A stretch of 64,000 nt of DNA from Acidisoma sp965199065 (GCF_965199065.1 NZ_CBDAQN010000003.1:930001-994000), one strand, 5' to 3'; positions 17,452 to 27,300 are shown, counted from the stretch's first letter. Notes: generated from the letters alone by a model not told the origin. A program made the numbers and translations.

Positions 17452-18441
17452 ATGCGCATTCACATTCAGAACCATCCCCGACAACCCGCCGTGTTCTCCG
17501 TCTCGCCCGACCAATGGGCCGAAGCCGCCCTCCGCGCCGGCGCCACCGGACAAGATCACAAGGTCAGTTTCGGTGCGAGCGAGGTTGAATTCGCAGCGGT
17601 CGCCGCCAGCGTTGAGGTCCTCATCGCCGGACCTGCCGCGCTCAAGCACATGCTGGCGGCCCTGCAGCCCGATTGCGCCCCAGCGCTGCGCCTTATCTTC
17701 TCCGTCGCGGCCGGCGTTGATGGCTTGGCGGGAGCGGACATGCCGCCGGTTCCCTTCGCCAACAATCGAGGAGCGCATACCGAGAAGGCGGCGGAGTTCG
17801 TGATCATGGCGCTGCTGATGCTCGCCAACGGCATGCCTGAATGCATCGAGGACCAGAAGAACCAGCATTGGGGCCAGCGTTTCACCCGCGGTCTGCGCGG
17901 CCGGCACCTCACCGTGCTAGGCCTTGGCGCCATGGGCGGGGCGGCCGCCGAACAGGCCGCGCACTTCGGCATGCGGGTGACCGGAATCCGCTCGACGCCA
18001 CAGCCTCATCCTGCCTGCGAGAGGGTGGTTGGCATGGACAAACTCGACGAACTGCTGCCGGAGACGGAGTTCCTGCTGCTGTCCTGCCCCCTCACCCCGG
18101 CCACCAGGAAAATCCTGGACCGCCGCCGCATCGCCCTGCTGCCGCGCGGCGCCGGCGTCATCAACATTGGCCGTGGTCCGCTCATCGAGCAGGAGGCGCT
18201 TTGCGATGCACTCGACGCGGGCGAATTGGGCGGCGCGATCCTCGACGTCTTCGACCCGGAGCCTGTGCCACCAGACGATCGCATCTGGCGGACGCGCAAC
18301 ACCGTGATGACGCCGCATGTCTCGGTGGACGATGCGGTGAGCTACATCCCGCGTTCGCTGGATATCTTCTTCGCCAACCTGGCAGCCCTGCAGCGAGGCG
18401 AGCCGCTGGTGACGCCGGTCGATTTCAGCCGCGGATACTAG
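17452..18441 (+). CDS. D-2-hydroxyacid dehydrogenase (glyoxylate/hydroxypyruvate reductase type)
   Basis: This NAD(P)-dependent reductase of 2-keto acids is 329 residues long from ATG 17452; a GTG at 17401 overlapping the rimI stop is an alternative. The nucleotide-binding loop is VLGLGAMGGAAAEQ. Catalytic residues are Arg in NIGRGPLIEQEAL, Glu in DVFDPEPVP and His in MTPHVSV. It resembles GhrA-type glyoxylate/hydroxypyruvate reductases, but the substrate cannot be fixed. Confidence 0.8.
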   Translation: MRIHIQNHPRQPAVFSVSPDQWAEAALRAGATGQDHKVSFGASEVEFAAVAASVEVLIAGPAALKHMLAALQPDCAPALRLIFSVAAGVDGLAGADMPPVPFANNRGAHTEKAAEFVIMALLMLANGMPECIEDQKNQHWGQRFTRGLRGRHLTVLGLGAMGGAAAEQAAHFGMRVTGIRSTPQPHPACERVVGMDKLDELLPETEFLLLSCPLTPATRKILDRRRIALLPRGAGVINIGRGPLIEQEALCDALDAGELGGAILDVFDPEPVPPDDRIWRTRNTVMTPHVSVDDAVSYIPRSLDIFFANLAALQRGEPLVTPVDFSRGY

Positions 18442-18453
18442 GGCGCTTCTTCG

Positions 18454-18474
18454 CCGCCGCTCCTGGGGCGGCGG
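18454..18474. terminator. GC-rich hairpin between convergent genes
   Basis: The stem CCGCCGC/GCGGCGG with loop TCCTGGG lies between the convergent 2-hydroxyacid dehydrogenase and GGDEF genes. It lacks a strong T-run in either direction, so it is a candidate two-way terminator rather than a clear one. Confidence 0.4.
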
Positions 18475-18497
18475 CCAGCGTTCACGGGCAGTCCGGC

Positions 18498-19445
18498 CTA
18501 CGCTCCCACCTCCAGAGGCGGATTGATAGGCGGCGGTTTGGCCATTCCGGACTCGTAGAAGCGAAAACGGCCTTTGCCCTGTGCTTTGGCATCATAGAGC
18601 GCGACATCAGCGGCCTTTGTCAGGGCCTGAAAATCCGTGCCGTTCTGCGGCGCCAGGCCGATCCCGACGCTCGCACTCACCCGGATCGTCTGGCCGTCCG
18701 CGTCGACCGGCAAGGCGACGGCCGCGATGATACGCTCGGCAACGGCCGCGGCCACCTCGGCCGTCCCTCCAGAAAGCAGGACCGCGAACTCGTCGCCGCC
18801 CATGCGGGCCGCGATGTCGATCGGGCGGATGCTCTCCCGCAGCCGCTTGGAGACGGCAATCAGCAGGGCATCACCGGCGGGATGGCCCATCGTATCGTTG
18901 ACGCGTTTGAAATCGTCTAGATCGAGCCACAGCAGCGCGGCCTGCGCCTCTGCGGGACCAGCCCGTTTAAGAGCATCTTGAAGCCTGCTCTCGAAGCTGA
19001 CGCGGTTTGGGAGATCGGTCAGACCGTCGTGATGCGCGCGGTGCTGGAGTTGCCCCACGAGCGCGCTGAGAAGTCTGAACGGCGTGCCGACGCCGACGTA
19101 GCAGCCATCGTCGACGACCAGGAAGTTCTCGAGCCGGGACGTCGACCGATACGCAATGGTGGCGCTGGCGAAGGTCAGCAGATCTGTCTCCGCCTCCACG
19201 ATCAGCGGCGACCTATCCATGATCATGGAGATCGGGCGCCGGCTGTAGAGGGAATAGCCATACTGCGCCGCCATCGCGAGCAGGAAGGAGTCACGCTCGA
19301 CAACGCCGATCGGACGCTTGCTCTCGTCCAGAACCGGCAGGACGAGCGTCTCCGGCTCAGACTGGAACCGGCTGATGACAGCGGCACCTGTCTCCTGGGC
19401 ACGAACGGGATCCGTGCGCAGGATGATGTCGCGAATGGCAATCAT
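18498..19445 (-). CDS. diguanylate cyclase with N-terminal CBS-like region
   Basis: The 315-residue product has an N-terminal CBS-pair-like region (about residues 1-130: VLDESKRPIGVVERDSFL, FLVVDDGCYVGVGT) and a C-terminal GGDEF domain (about 140-300: DGLTDLPNR, LDLDDFKRVND, ARMGGDEFAVL). The catalytic GGDEF is intact. RPID sits five residues upstream, matching the RxxD allosteric inhibition site. So it probably makes c-di-GMP under nucleotide or small-molecule control by the CBS part and feedback at the I-site. Confidence 0.9.
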   Translation of the reverse strand: MIAIRDIILRTDPVRAQETGAAVISRFQSEPETLVLPVLDESKRPIGVVERDSFLLAMAAQYGYSLYSRRPISMIMDRSPLIVEAETDLLTFASATIAYRSTSRLENFLVVDDGCYVGVGTPFRLLSALVGQLQHRAHHDGLTDLPNRVSFESRLQDALKRAGPAEAQAALLWLDLDDFKRVNDTMGHPAGDALLIAVSKRLRESIRPIDIAARMGGDEFAVLLSGGTAEVAAAVAERIIAAVALPVDADGQTIRVSASVGIGLAPQNGTDFQALTKAADVALYDAKAQGKGRFRFYESGMAKPPPINPPLEVGA

Positions 19446-19645
19446 ATTTGAGCCGGACCGAGCCTGAGGCTATCCGTCCGGCGCAGCACGGCTGAGCCAT
19501 CCGTACTCCGAGAGCTCAGCGACAACGCCTGAAATTGTTCCACGTGATCAAGAGCCCGATGTCCTAAGGGTCAGCCTGACGCGTGCTAACCCAAATGGCA
19601 TCAGCCGAGATGCGGCTGTGTTGTCAACAGACAAGTCTGTGGCGC

Positions 19646-20389
19646 TTAGCGCCCGCCGGAAACCGTGATCACTGTGCCGGTCACGTAGGAGGCTGCCGGC
19701 GAGAGCAGCCAAGCCACCGCCTCGGCAATCTCCTCCGCCTCGCCGATGCGGCCCATCGGGATGCCGCCCTTCTTCGCGGCCTCGCGCATCTCGTCGGTCG
19801 CCATATCGGTCGCGGTCATCCCGGGAGCGACGCAGTTCACCCGGATCCCTTCGAGGGCGACCTCGTTGGCAAGGCCCTTGGTGAAGCTTTCGACCGCGCC
19901 TTTGCTCGCGGCATAGGGCGCCAGTCCGCTCAGCCCGCCCAGCCGTGCGGCCACGGAGGACACGTTGACGATGCCGCCGCCGCCGCCACCATGGCCGGTC
20001 GACAGCCGCCGCACCGCCTCACGCGCGCAATACATCGTACCGAGGACATTCACCGCGAAGAGCCGCTGCAGAGCCTCCGGCTCCTGCATGTCCATCCTCG
20101 CCGTCACGCCCGTGGTGCCGGCGTTGTTCACCAGTCCGCCGAGCGGACCCAGCTCCTGCTCGGCGGCGTCGAACATCTGGCAGACCTGCCTCGAATCCGA
20201 CACGTCGCCTTCGATCGAGGCTGCACGGCCGCCTTCGCTGCGGATGGCCGCCACAACCCGCTCGGCAGCTTCAGGGTTGGTCGCGTAGTTGACGGCGACC
20301 GGAAAGCCGCGGTCGCCCAGCAGACGGCAGATGGCGGCGCCGATCCCGCGGCTGCCTCCGGTCACGATCACTGTTCCGAGCCTGCCCAC
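19646..20389 (-). CDS. short-chain dehydrogenase/reductase
   Basis: This 247-residue SDR has the cofactor motif TGGSRGIGAAI near the N-terminus, NNAGTTG, VNVSSVAA, and the catalytic YAASKGA with Tyr-x3-Lys. It belongs to the FabG/glucose-dehydrogenase-like group; the substrate is unknown. A short poly-Gly run (GHGGGGGGI) is a loop oddity. It lies 21 bases downstream of pyruvate kinase on the same strand. Confidence 0.8.
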   Translation of the reverse strand: MGRLGTVIVTGGSRGIGAAICRLLGDRGFPVAVNYATNPEAAERVVAAIRSEGGRAASIEGDVSDSRQVCQMFDAAEQELGPLGGLVNNAGTTGVTARMDMQEPEALQRLFAVNVLGTMYCAREAVRRLSTGHGGGGGGIVNVSSVAARLGGLSGLAPYAASKGAVESFTKGLANEVALEGIRVNCVAPGMTATDMATDEMREAAKKGGIPMGRIGEAEEIAEAVAWLLSPAASYVTGTVITVSGGR

Positions 20390-20410
20390 CGCGGAGCCTC
20401 CGTAGCTTCG

Positions 20411-21859
20411 TTATATTTTGGCGACGTGCAGCATATTCGTGCCGCCCGACTGACGGAAGGGGATACCGGCGGTCACCACGATCTGCTCCCCAGGCTGCGC
20501 CAGCCCTTCCTGACGAGCTTCGTCGCGTGCCTCCTCAACGGCCGCCGCGAACGAATCTACCTCCTTCGCCACCACGGCGTGAACGCCCCACACCACGGCC
20601 AGCCGTCGCGCCGTCTCCGGGCGGGGCGTGAGGCCGAGGATCGGGCAGTCCGGACGCTCGCGCGCCACCCGGAGCGCCGTCATGCCGCTATCGGTGAAGG
20701 CCGCGATCAGGGGCGCCGCGATGGTGTGAGCCACCTGCCGAGCGGCGGCAGCGATGGCGTCGGCCGACGAGCCCTCGGGCTCCGGCCGTGACGCATCGGT
20801 AATATGCCGCCACCCGGCATCCTGCTCCACTCGCGCCACGATGCGGTCCATGATGTTGACCGCCTCGAAGGGGTACTGACCGGCCGCCGTCTCGGCCGAG
20901 AGCATGACGGCGTCCGCGCCGTCGAACACCGCCGTCGCAACGTCGGACGCCTCCGCGCGGGTCGGGGCCGGGGCGGTGATCATGCTCTCCAGCATCTGCG
21001 TCGCGACCACCACCGGCTTGCCCATCTGGCGCGCCGCACGGACGATGCGCTTCTGCGCCAGCGGCACCTCCTCGGGCGGCAGCTCGACGCCGAGATCGCC
21101 GCGCGCGACCATCACCGCGTCCGAGAGACGGATGATCTCGTCGAGATTGTCCAGCGCCTGGGGTTTCTCCATCTTCACCATGATCCAGGCGCGGCCGGCG
21201 GCGATCGCCTTCGCCTCGATCACGTCCTCGGGGCGCTGAACGAAGGACAGGCCGATGTAGTCCACGCCCGCGTTCAGCGCGAAGTCGAGGTCGATCCGGT
21301 CTTTCGCCGTCAGCGCCGGAATGGGCAGGATCACGTCGGGCACGTTGACGCCTTTGCGGTCGGACAGAGGCCCGCCGAAGATGACCTCGGTCTCCAGATG
21401 GTCGTCGCGCTTGTGAGTGATGCGCAGGCGCAGCTTGCCGTCGTCGAGCAGCAGATTCGTGTTGATGGCGGCGGCGGCGATGATCTCGGGGTGCGGCAGG
21501 TTGACGCGGGTAATATCGCCCGGCGTCGGGTTGAGGTCGAGCCGGAAGCGTTGGCCGGTCTGCAGATGCACCTTGCCGCCGGAGAAGCGGCCGACGCGCA
21601 GCTTCGGCCCCTGCACGTCGGCAAGGATGCCGATCGGCCGGTCGAAGCGCTTCTCGATCTCACGGATGGAGGCGATCCGCGCGGCATGGTCCTCGTGACT
21701 GCCATGGCTGAAATTGAGACGGAACACATCGGCGCCGGTCTGGAAGAGCCGCGTGATGACCTCTGTCGTCGAACTCGCCGGCCCCAGTGTCGCGATGATC
21801 TTCGTGCGACGGCGGCGGCGCAGCCGCTGTGAAGCGATCGGCGTTCGTGTGAGCGACAT
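20411..21859 (-). CDS. pyk: pyruvate kinase
   Basis: This enzyme catalyses the last ATP-forming step of glycolysis. The 482-residue product from ATG 21859 starts MSLTRTPIASQRLRRRRRTK, then TKIIATLGPASS and LNFSHGSHEDH. Active-site motifs MVKMEKPQAL and MVARGDLGVELP are intact, with VATQMLESM after them. The frame is open 31 residues further upstream (ATG 21952), but that part is unlike the family. Confidence 0.95.
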   Translation of the reverse strand: MSLTRTPIASQRLRRRRRTKIIATLGPASSTTEVITRLFQTGADVFRLNFSHGSHEDHAARIASIREIEKRFDRPIGILADVQGPKLRVGRFSGGKVHLQTGQRFRLDLNPTPGDITRVNLPHPEIIAAAAINTNLLLDDGKLRLRITHKRDDHLETEVIFGGPLSDRKGVNVPDVILPIPALTAKDRIDLDFALNAGVDYIGLSFVQRPEDVIEAKAIAAGRAWIMVKMEKPQALDNLDEIIRLSDAVMVARGDLGVELPPEEVPLAQKRIVRAARQMGKPVVVATQMLESMITAPAPTRAEASDVATAVFDGADAVMLSAETAAGQYPFEAVNIMDRIVARVEQDAGWRHITDASRPEPEGSSADAIAAAARQVAHTIAAPLIAAFTDSGMTALRVARERPDCPILGLTPRPETARRLAVVWGVHAVVAKEVDSFAAAVEEARDEARQEGLAQPGEQIVVTAGIPFRQSGGTNMLHVAKI

Positions 21860-21970
21860 TCCGGACGTCCCAGCTTGAGAATGACGGGCCGATTGGCCCT
21901 CGGGACCCGCATCCGAGAATGTTATGTTCGTTCGGGCGGCGGGTGGCACCATCAGCCATGATAGCCGGCC

Positions 21971-22303
21971 TTAATCAACCCCCTCCACCCGCAACCAAGC
22001 CGCCAGCCGCGCCAGAAGCGCGGTGCTGTCGCCGGCGATGAAAAGGATTTTGACCCGTGCTGTTCCGCCGCTCCGGACGTGGATGTCGGAGGCACGTAGC
22101 CCCAGGGCGTCCGCCAGGAACCGGATGAGCGCCTTGTTGGCCGCGCCCTCCACCGGAGGGGCTGCGAGCCGCACGGCGAGGCACGGCCGTCCCTCCGCGT
22201 CGCCTATGATGCCGTTGAGGGCGTGGCGGTTGGCCCTCGGCGTCACCCTGACCGAGAGGCGCACGCCACCGGGTTCCGCAGCGTAAGGCTGGCCGTCGTT
22301 CAC
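21971..22303 (-). CDS. DUF167 (YggU-like) family protein
   Basis: The 110-residue product has family landmarks: VRVTPRANRHALNGI, RLAAPPVEGAANKALIRFLA and GGTARVKILFIAGD. The function of the family is not settled. It overlaps the upstream hydrolase by four bases (ATGA). Confidence 0.85.
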   Translation of the reverse strand: MNDGQPYAAEPGGVRLSVRVTPRANRHALNGIIGDAEGRPCLAVRLAAPPVEGAANKALIRFLADALGLRASDIHVRSGGTARVKILFIAGDSTALLARLAAWLRVEGVD

Positions 22304-23193
22304 CCGCGCATCAGATCGAGCAGCGCGCGAACCGTCTCCGCCGGCGCCTCCTGAGGGATGTTGTGACCGACGCCCGGCAACATGCGCTGCTCGAACCGGG
22401 CGCTGAACCTTACGGCGTCATCCCGGTCCTCGGACGGACGGGAGACGCCGTCGTCGGCGCCGTTGAGCGAGATCGTCGGCACGGCGATCAGCGGCTGCGC
22501 GGCGAGCGCCTGTTCCGTCCGCTCCATGGCCGGATCGCCCTTCGCGTAGCCATAGCGGTGGCGGTATGAATGGACGACGACATCGACAAAATCCGGATTG
22601 TCGAACGACGCGGCGGTGCGGGCGAATGTCTCGCCGTCGAACGTCCAGGACGGCGACCAAAGCTGCCAGAGAAGCTTGGTGAAGTCGGCACGGTGCGCCT
22701 CCAGTCCAGCCCGGCCACGCTCGGTATTAAAGTAGTACTGATACCAGTTCCGGTACTCGGTCCGGGGGTCCGCCGGTAGCGCGGCGCGCGGGATGTTCTG
22801 GATATTGTAGCCATTGCCAGTGACCAGGCAGCGCGCCCGCTCGGGCCACAGAGCGGCGACGATGCAGGCCGCGCGGCCGCCCCAGTCATAACCCATCAGC
22901 GCGGCCGACGGTGTCGCAAGAGCATCGAGCAGGTCCAAGAGATCCTGCGCCAGCGCCGCCTGCTGGCCCGAGCGCGGCGTCTCGGCCGAGAGGAACCGCG
23001 TCGGGCCGTAGCCACGCAGAAAAGGCACGATGACGCGGTAGCCCGCCTGCGCCAGCGGAGGCGCAACCTCGTCGAAGCAACGCGGGTCGTAGGGGAAGCC
23101 GTGCAGTAGCACCACGGCCTCGCCCTCCTCCGGTCCATGCGCCTCGTAGGCGATCTCGAGCACGGGCGTGCGAACCGTCCGGACGGAAACCAT
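22300..23193 (-). CDS. alpha/beta hydrolase, epoxide-hydrolase-like
   Basis: The 297-residue protein starts at ATG 23193 with AGGAGAGG upstream. It has the oxyanion motif LLHGFPYDP, and the nucleophile elbow GYDWGGR has Asp where lipases and esterases have Ser. The acid is in NGADDGV and His in PGVGHNIPQE. An Asp nucleophile points to the epoxide hydrolase/haloalkane dehalogenase branch. HGFP and the cap region suit soluble epoxide hydrolases, but the true substrate is unknown. Confidence 0.8.
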   Translation of the reverse strand: MVSVRTVRTPVLEIAYEAHGPEEGEAVVLLHGFPYDPRCFDEVAPPLAQAGYRVIVPFLRGYGPTRFLSAETPRSGQQAALAQDLLDLLDALATPSAALMGYDWGGRAACIVAALWPERARCLVTGNGYNIQNIPRAALPADPRTEYRNWYQYYFNTERGRAGLEAHRADFTKLLWQLWSPSWTFDGETFARTAASFDNPDFVDVVVHSYRHRYGYAKGDPAMERTEQALAAQPLIAVPTISLNGADDGVSRPSEDRDDAVRFSARFEQRMLPGVGHNIPQEAPAETVRALLDLMRG

Positions 23194-23322
23194 GATGACG
23201 GTCCTCTCCTTTAACTGTGTCGCAAGTTTAGCGGCTCGATAAGAGAGCGCCAACGCGGCGCCGCTCGACACTGCCGCATCGTGGCATTACGTTACGTTAT
23301 TATAACGTTTGGGGCCTTGTAC

Positions 23323-25131
23323 ATGAACCCGCAATGCCCGTGCGGCAGCGGGTTGCGGCCGCTGCGGTGTTGCTCCTGGCGGACCGGGGATCGCCCGGCG
23401 CCGGACGCCGTGCGTCACCTCCTGCCGCTCGTGGATCAGGCCGCGCAGGCGGATGCCGCAGGGGATGCCGCGACCGCTGGACAGCTGTGTCTCGACGTTC
23501 TGGAGCTGGCACCTGATTGCCTCCCGGCGCTCGGCCTGCTGTCCAATATCCGCGCCACCCAGGGCCGACCGGAGGCGGCGGAGGCGCTGCTGCGCCGGAT
23601 CGTCGCCCTCGCCCCGAACAATTTTACGGCCACGCAGGATCTCGCCCTGATGTTGTTCGGCCGCGGCAGCCTGGCGGCGGCCGAGTTCCACGCCCGCAAC
23701 GCCATCCGCATCGCGCCCGAGAGCCCGGTCGCCCACAATCTCATGGGCATGATCCTGACTGAAACCAACCGGCCTCAGGCCGGGGAATATCATTACCACC
23801 GCGTGCTGACGCTGACCGGCAACCGCGACCCGATCCTGCTCGCGAACCTCGGCTGGAACCTGAAGAACCAGGGACGCATGGAGGAGGCGCGCAGCCTCTA
23901 CCGGGAGTCGCTCGCCGCTGCCCCGCAGATCCGGCAGACGCTCATCGGCTATGTCCGGCTGGAGGAGGCGGACCGGCGGTTCGAGGCGGCGGCGAAAACG
24001 CTCGACCTCGCTCAGGCCGCTTATCCCGCGGATCAGCAGTTGCGGCTGGCGCGCGCGGTGCTGCTCGGCCGAACGGGCGCCCGGCGCGAGGCCATCGCCC
24101 TGATCGACCGCATGGGCGAGGAGAACGACGGACAGCTCGGCCCCATCGAGTTGCTGGAGAAGGGCCGTCTGCTCGACCGGCTCGGCCGCTTCGACGACGC
24201 TTGGTCGGCCTTCGTGGAGGGCAAGCGCCTGGCGCTCGAACGCTCGGGCCAGGGCTACATGGACGAGGCGGCGGCGCGGGAGATCGACCGGCTGCGGCGC
24301 TTTTTCACGGCCTCCCGCCTCGCCCTCCTGCCGCGCGCGGGCGTCAGCGGCCACGGGCCGCAGCCGATCTTCATCCTTGGCTTTCCCCGCTCGGGCACGA
24401 CGCTCGTCGAGCAGACTCTGTCCGCGCACCCGCGCATCGCCGCCGGGGACGAGTTGCCTGTCATCCATGAGATCAGCCAGATCATGGGGCGCGTGCTGGA
24501 CAGCCCGCTGACCTACCCGGAGGCGCTGGCCGAGCTCTGGATGGGCGATCAGCGCGAGGGGCTGGACACGCTGCGCGACCTCTATCTGCAGAAGGTTCGC
24601 CAGCTCGGCGTGCTGCGGCCGGGGGCTGTGCGGTTCACCGACAAGATGCCGCTGAACGAGACGCATCTCGGGTTGATCGCACTCCTGTTCCCCACCGCGC
24701 CGCTGCTGCATGTGCTGCGCCATCCGCTCGACATCATGGTGTCCGCATTCTCAAACCATTTCACCCACGGCTTCTATTGCGCGAGTGCGCTGGAGACGGC
24801 CGCCCGGCACTACGCGCGCGTCGCCGACTTGGTGGCGCATTACCGCGCGGCGATGCCGTTGCGGTATCTCGCCGTCCGCTACGAGGATATCGTTTCGCAG
24901 CAGGAGGCGAAGGTCGCGGAAATGTTGAGTTTCATCGGAGAGGATTTCGATCCGGCATGTCTGACGTTTCACCGCAACGGCCGTTACGCGCGGACGGCGA
25001 GCTACGCTCAGGTGACGGAACCTTTGTATGATCATTCGGTAGGGCGTTGGCGGCACTACCGGCGGCATCTGGAGCCGGTCATGCCGATCCTGGCGCCGGT
25101 CATGGAGCGGCTGGGCTACGCGCTGGAGTAA
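23323..25131 (+). CDS. SEC-C/TPR/sulfotransferase protein
   Basis: This 602-residue protein has three parts. The N-terminus MNPQCPCGSGLRPLRCC fits a SEC-C zinc-binding motif. Residues of about 40-330 are TPR-like helical repeats. The C-terminus is a sulfotransferase domain with the 5'-phosphosulfate loop FILGFPRSGTTLVEQ at about 348 and the 3'-phosphate-binding region HVLRHPLDIMVSAFS. It would transfer sulfate from PAPS to an unknown acceptor. Start ATG 23323 is chosen because it begins the SEC-C motif; the frame is open 14 residues earlier (GTG 23281). Confidence 0.8.
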   Translation: MNPQCPCGSGLRPLRCCSWRTGDRPAPDAVRHLLPLVDQAAQADAAGDAATAGQLCLDVLELAPDCLPALGLLSNIRATQGRPEAAEALLRRIVALAPNNFTATQDLALMLFGRGSLAAAEFHARNAIRIAPESPVAHNLMGMILTETNRPQAGEYHYHRVLTLTGNRDPILLANLGWNLKNQGRMEEARSLYRESLAAAPQIRQTLIGYVRLEEADRRFEAAAKTLDLAQAAYPADQQLRLARAVLLGRTGARREAIALIDRMGEENDGQLGPIELLEKGRLLDRLGRFDDAWSAFVEGKRLALERSGQGYMDEAAAREIDRLRRFFTASRLALLPRAGVSGHGPQPIFILGFPRSGTTLVEQTLSAHPRIAAGDELPVIHEISQIMGRVLDSPLTYPEALAELWMGDQREGLDTLRDLYLQKVRQLGVLRPGAVRFTDKMPLNETHLGLIALLFPTAPLLHVLRHPLDIMVSAFSNHFTHGFYCASALETAARHYARVADLVAHYRAAMPLRYLAVRYEDIVSQQEAKVAEMLSFIGEDFDPACLTFHRNGRYARTASYAQVTEPLYDHSVGRWRHYRRHLEPVMPILAPVMERLGYALE

Positions 25132-25362
25132 TGTGCGTCCTCGTCTGTTAAGTAATTCTGACCTGATCGATGTAAACGCAGATCGGCAAACCAGCCCCCG
25201 AACCCGCCATGGCCATACGTGATTATTCTCCTCCGGGATGCCCTGTCCTGCATGCCAGCTGTCCGCAGCTTGCGCCGGACCGGGGTCAGGGGCATCACAG
25301 CACCCGGACGCAGTCTCAGCGATCTGGTTCAGGCCGCAAGATTGCCCTTTGCGGGAGTTGCT

Positions 25363-26982
25363 ATGCAGCGCGAGTTTATGGAGTTCGATACCGTCATAGT
25401 CGGCGCGGGTCCGGCGGGCCTTGCCGCAGCCATCCGGCTCAAACAGCTCGCCCCCGAAAGCACCGTCTGCGTCGTCGAGAAGGGCGGCGAGGTCGGCGCC
25501 CATATCCTGTCCGGCGCCGTGATCGAGCCGCGCGCGCTCGATGAGCTGCTGCCGGACTGGCGCACCGAGGAGACGCCGCTCAAGACGGCGGCGGCGGCGG
25601 ATCGCTTCTACTTCCTCACCGAGACCAAGGCCTACAAGCTCCCCACGCCGCCGCAGATGCACAACCACGGCAACTATATCGTGAGCCTGGGCGATGTCGT
25701 GCGCTGGCTGGGCGCGCAGGCCGAGGCGCTTGGCGTGGAAATCTACCCGGGCTTTGCGGCGGCGGAGTTGCTGGAGGAGGATGGCCGCATCGTCGGCATC
25801 GCCACCGGGGACATGGGGATCGCCAAGACCGGCGACGCCGGTCCCAACCACCAACCGGGCATGGAGCTGCGCGCACCCTACACGCTCTTCGCGGAGGGCT
25901 GCCGGGGCAGTCTCTCGAAGCAGCTTATGGCGCGGTTCAACCTGCGGCAGGGCGTCGATCCGCAGACCTACGGCCTTGGCATCAAGGAGCTGTGGGAGAT
26001 CCCCTCCGCGCGCCACAGGCCGGGCCTCATCGAGCACACCTTCGGCTGGCCGATGGACCGCCGCACCTATGGCGGGTCGTGGCTCTACCACCTTGGCAAC
26101 AACCTCGTCTCCTACGGCTTCGTCATCGGGCTCGACTACAGCAACACCTGGATCTCGCCGTTCGACGAGATGCAGCGGCTGAAGACCCATCCGCATCTGC
26201 GCGCCCATTTCGAGGGCGGACGGCGGATCAGCTATGGCGCGCGCGCGCTCAGCGAGGGTGGGCTGCAATCGATCCCGCGCCTCACCTTCCCAGGTGGCGC
26301 GCTACTCGGCGATGCCGCCGGGTTCCTCAACGTGCCCAAGATCAAGGGCACCCATGCGGCAATGAAGTCCGGGATGATGGCCGCCGAAGCGGTTACCGAG
26401 GCCCGCGCCGCCGGCGCCCCTGAGCCCACCGGCTTCACGGACAGGCTGCGTGCGAGCTGGCTCCAGACGGAGCTGTCCTCTGTCCGGAACATCCGGCCGT
26501 CCTTCGCGAAGTTCGGCAACCTCGGCGGCTTCGTCTATTCGGCCATCGACACCGTGCTGCTGCGCGGGAAGGCGCCGTGGACCTTCCATCACCCGCATGC
26601 CGACAACGAGGTGCTCAAGCCCGCCGCGCAAGACCGCCAGATCGCCTACCCCAAGCCGGACGGGGCCCTGACCTTCGACCGTCTCTCCTCAGTCTTCATC
26701 AGCAACACCAACCACGAAGAGGACCAGCCGGTTCACCTCAAGCTACGCGACCCGGCACTTTGGCTGACGGAGAATTGGGAAAAGTACCAGAGCCCCGAAA
26801 GCCGCTACTGCCCGGCAGGTGTCTATGAGGCGGTTGGCGTGGCGGAGGGCAACCCCCATTTGCAGATCAACGCGCAGAACTGCGTCCACTGCAAGACCTG
26901 CGACATCAAGGACCCCAAGCAGAATATCGATTGGGCGGTGCCGGAGGGTGGCGGCGGCCCCAACTATCCCGGCGGCATGTAA
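25363..26982 (+). CDS. electron transfer flavoprotein-ubiquinone oxidoreductase
   Basis: ETF-QO is an inner-membrane iron-sulfur flavoprotein that passes electrons from ETF (fatty-acid and amino-acid oxidation) to ubiquinone. The 539-residue product has FAD loop VIVGAGPAGLAAAIRL, the GAHILSGAVIEP segment, and at the C-terminus RYCPAGVYE with NCVHCKTCDIKDP, the 4Fe-4S cysteines. It ends GGGGPNYPGGM, standard for the family. ATG 25363 has GGGAG five bases upstream; the longer open frame before it is not conserved. No ETF alpha or beta gene is in the window. Confidence 0.94.
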   Translation: MQREFMEFDTVIVGAGPAGLAAAIRLKQLAPESTVCVVEKGGEVGAHILSGAVIEPRALDELLPDWRTEETPLKTAAAADRFYFLTETKAYKLPTPPQMHNHGNYIVSLGDVVRWLGAQAEALGVEIYPGFAAAELLEEDGRIVGIATGDMGIAKTGDAGPNHQPGMELRAPYTLFAEGCRGSLSKQLMARFNLRQGVDPQTYGLGIKELWEIPSARHRPGLIEHTFGWPMDRRTYGGSWLYHLGNNLVSYGFVIGLDYSNTWISPFDEMQRLKTHPHLRAHFEGGRRISYGARALSEGGLQSIPRLTFPGGALLGDAAGFLNVPKIKGTHAAMKSGMMAAEAVTEARAAGAPEPTGFTDRLRASWLQTELSSVRNIRPSFAKFGNLGGFVYSAIDTVLLRGKAPWTFHHPHADNEVLKPAAQDRQIAYPKPDGALTFDRLSSVFISNTNHEEDQPVHLKLRDPALWLTENWEKYQSPESRYCPAGVYEAVGVAEGNPHLQINAQNCVHCKTCDIKDPKQNIDWAVPEGGGGPNYPGGM

Positions 26983-26994
26983 GGAGCTTCGACG

Positions 26995-27300
26995 ATGGAC
27001 GACACGACGCGTATCGAGCTGGAAGCGGCGGCATTCCGGACCCTCGTTGCACACCTGCGGGAGCGGAGCGACGTGCAGAACATCGACCTGATGAACCTGG
27101 CAGGGTTCTGCCGGAATTGCCTCTCACGCTGGTACCGGGAGGCGGCGGAGGCCCGCCACATCCCGCTTCCAGACACGGAGGCTCGCGAGATCATCTACGG
27201 CATGCCCTACAAGGAGTGGCAGGCGAAGCATCAGAAAGCCGCAAGCCCCGAGCAGAAGGCGGCGTTCAGCCAAACTCCGACGAGCCACGGCACGTCCTGA
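26995..27300 (+). CDS. DUF1244 family protein
   Basis: The 101-residue protein matches DUF1244 through AAAFRTLVAHLRERSDVQNIDLMNLAGFCRNCLSRWY and the C-terminal REIIYGMPYKEWQAKHQ. The role is unknown; the Cys-x2-Cys in FCRNCL may bind a metal. It is 12 bases downstream of ETF-QO and probably on the same transcript. Confidence 0.85.
   Translation: MDDTTRIELEAAAFRTLVAHLRERSDVQNIDLMNLAGFCRNCLSRWYREAAEARHIPLPDTEAREIIYGMPYKEWQAKHQKAASPEQKAAFSQTPTSHGTS

Noticed and set aside
23287..24723. Long antisense frame opposite the SEC-C/TPR sulfotransferase
   Set aside because: Shadow frame with no motifs; the forward product has three clear domains.
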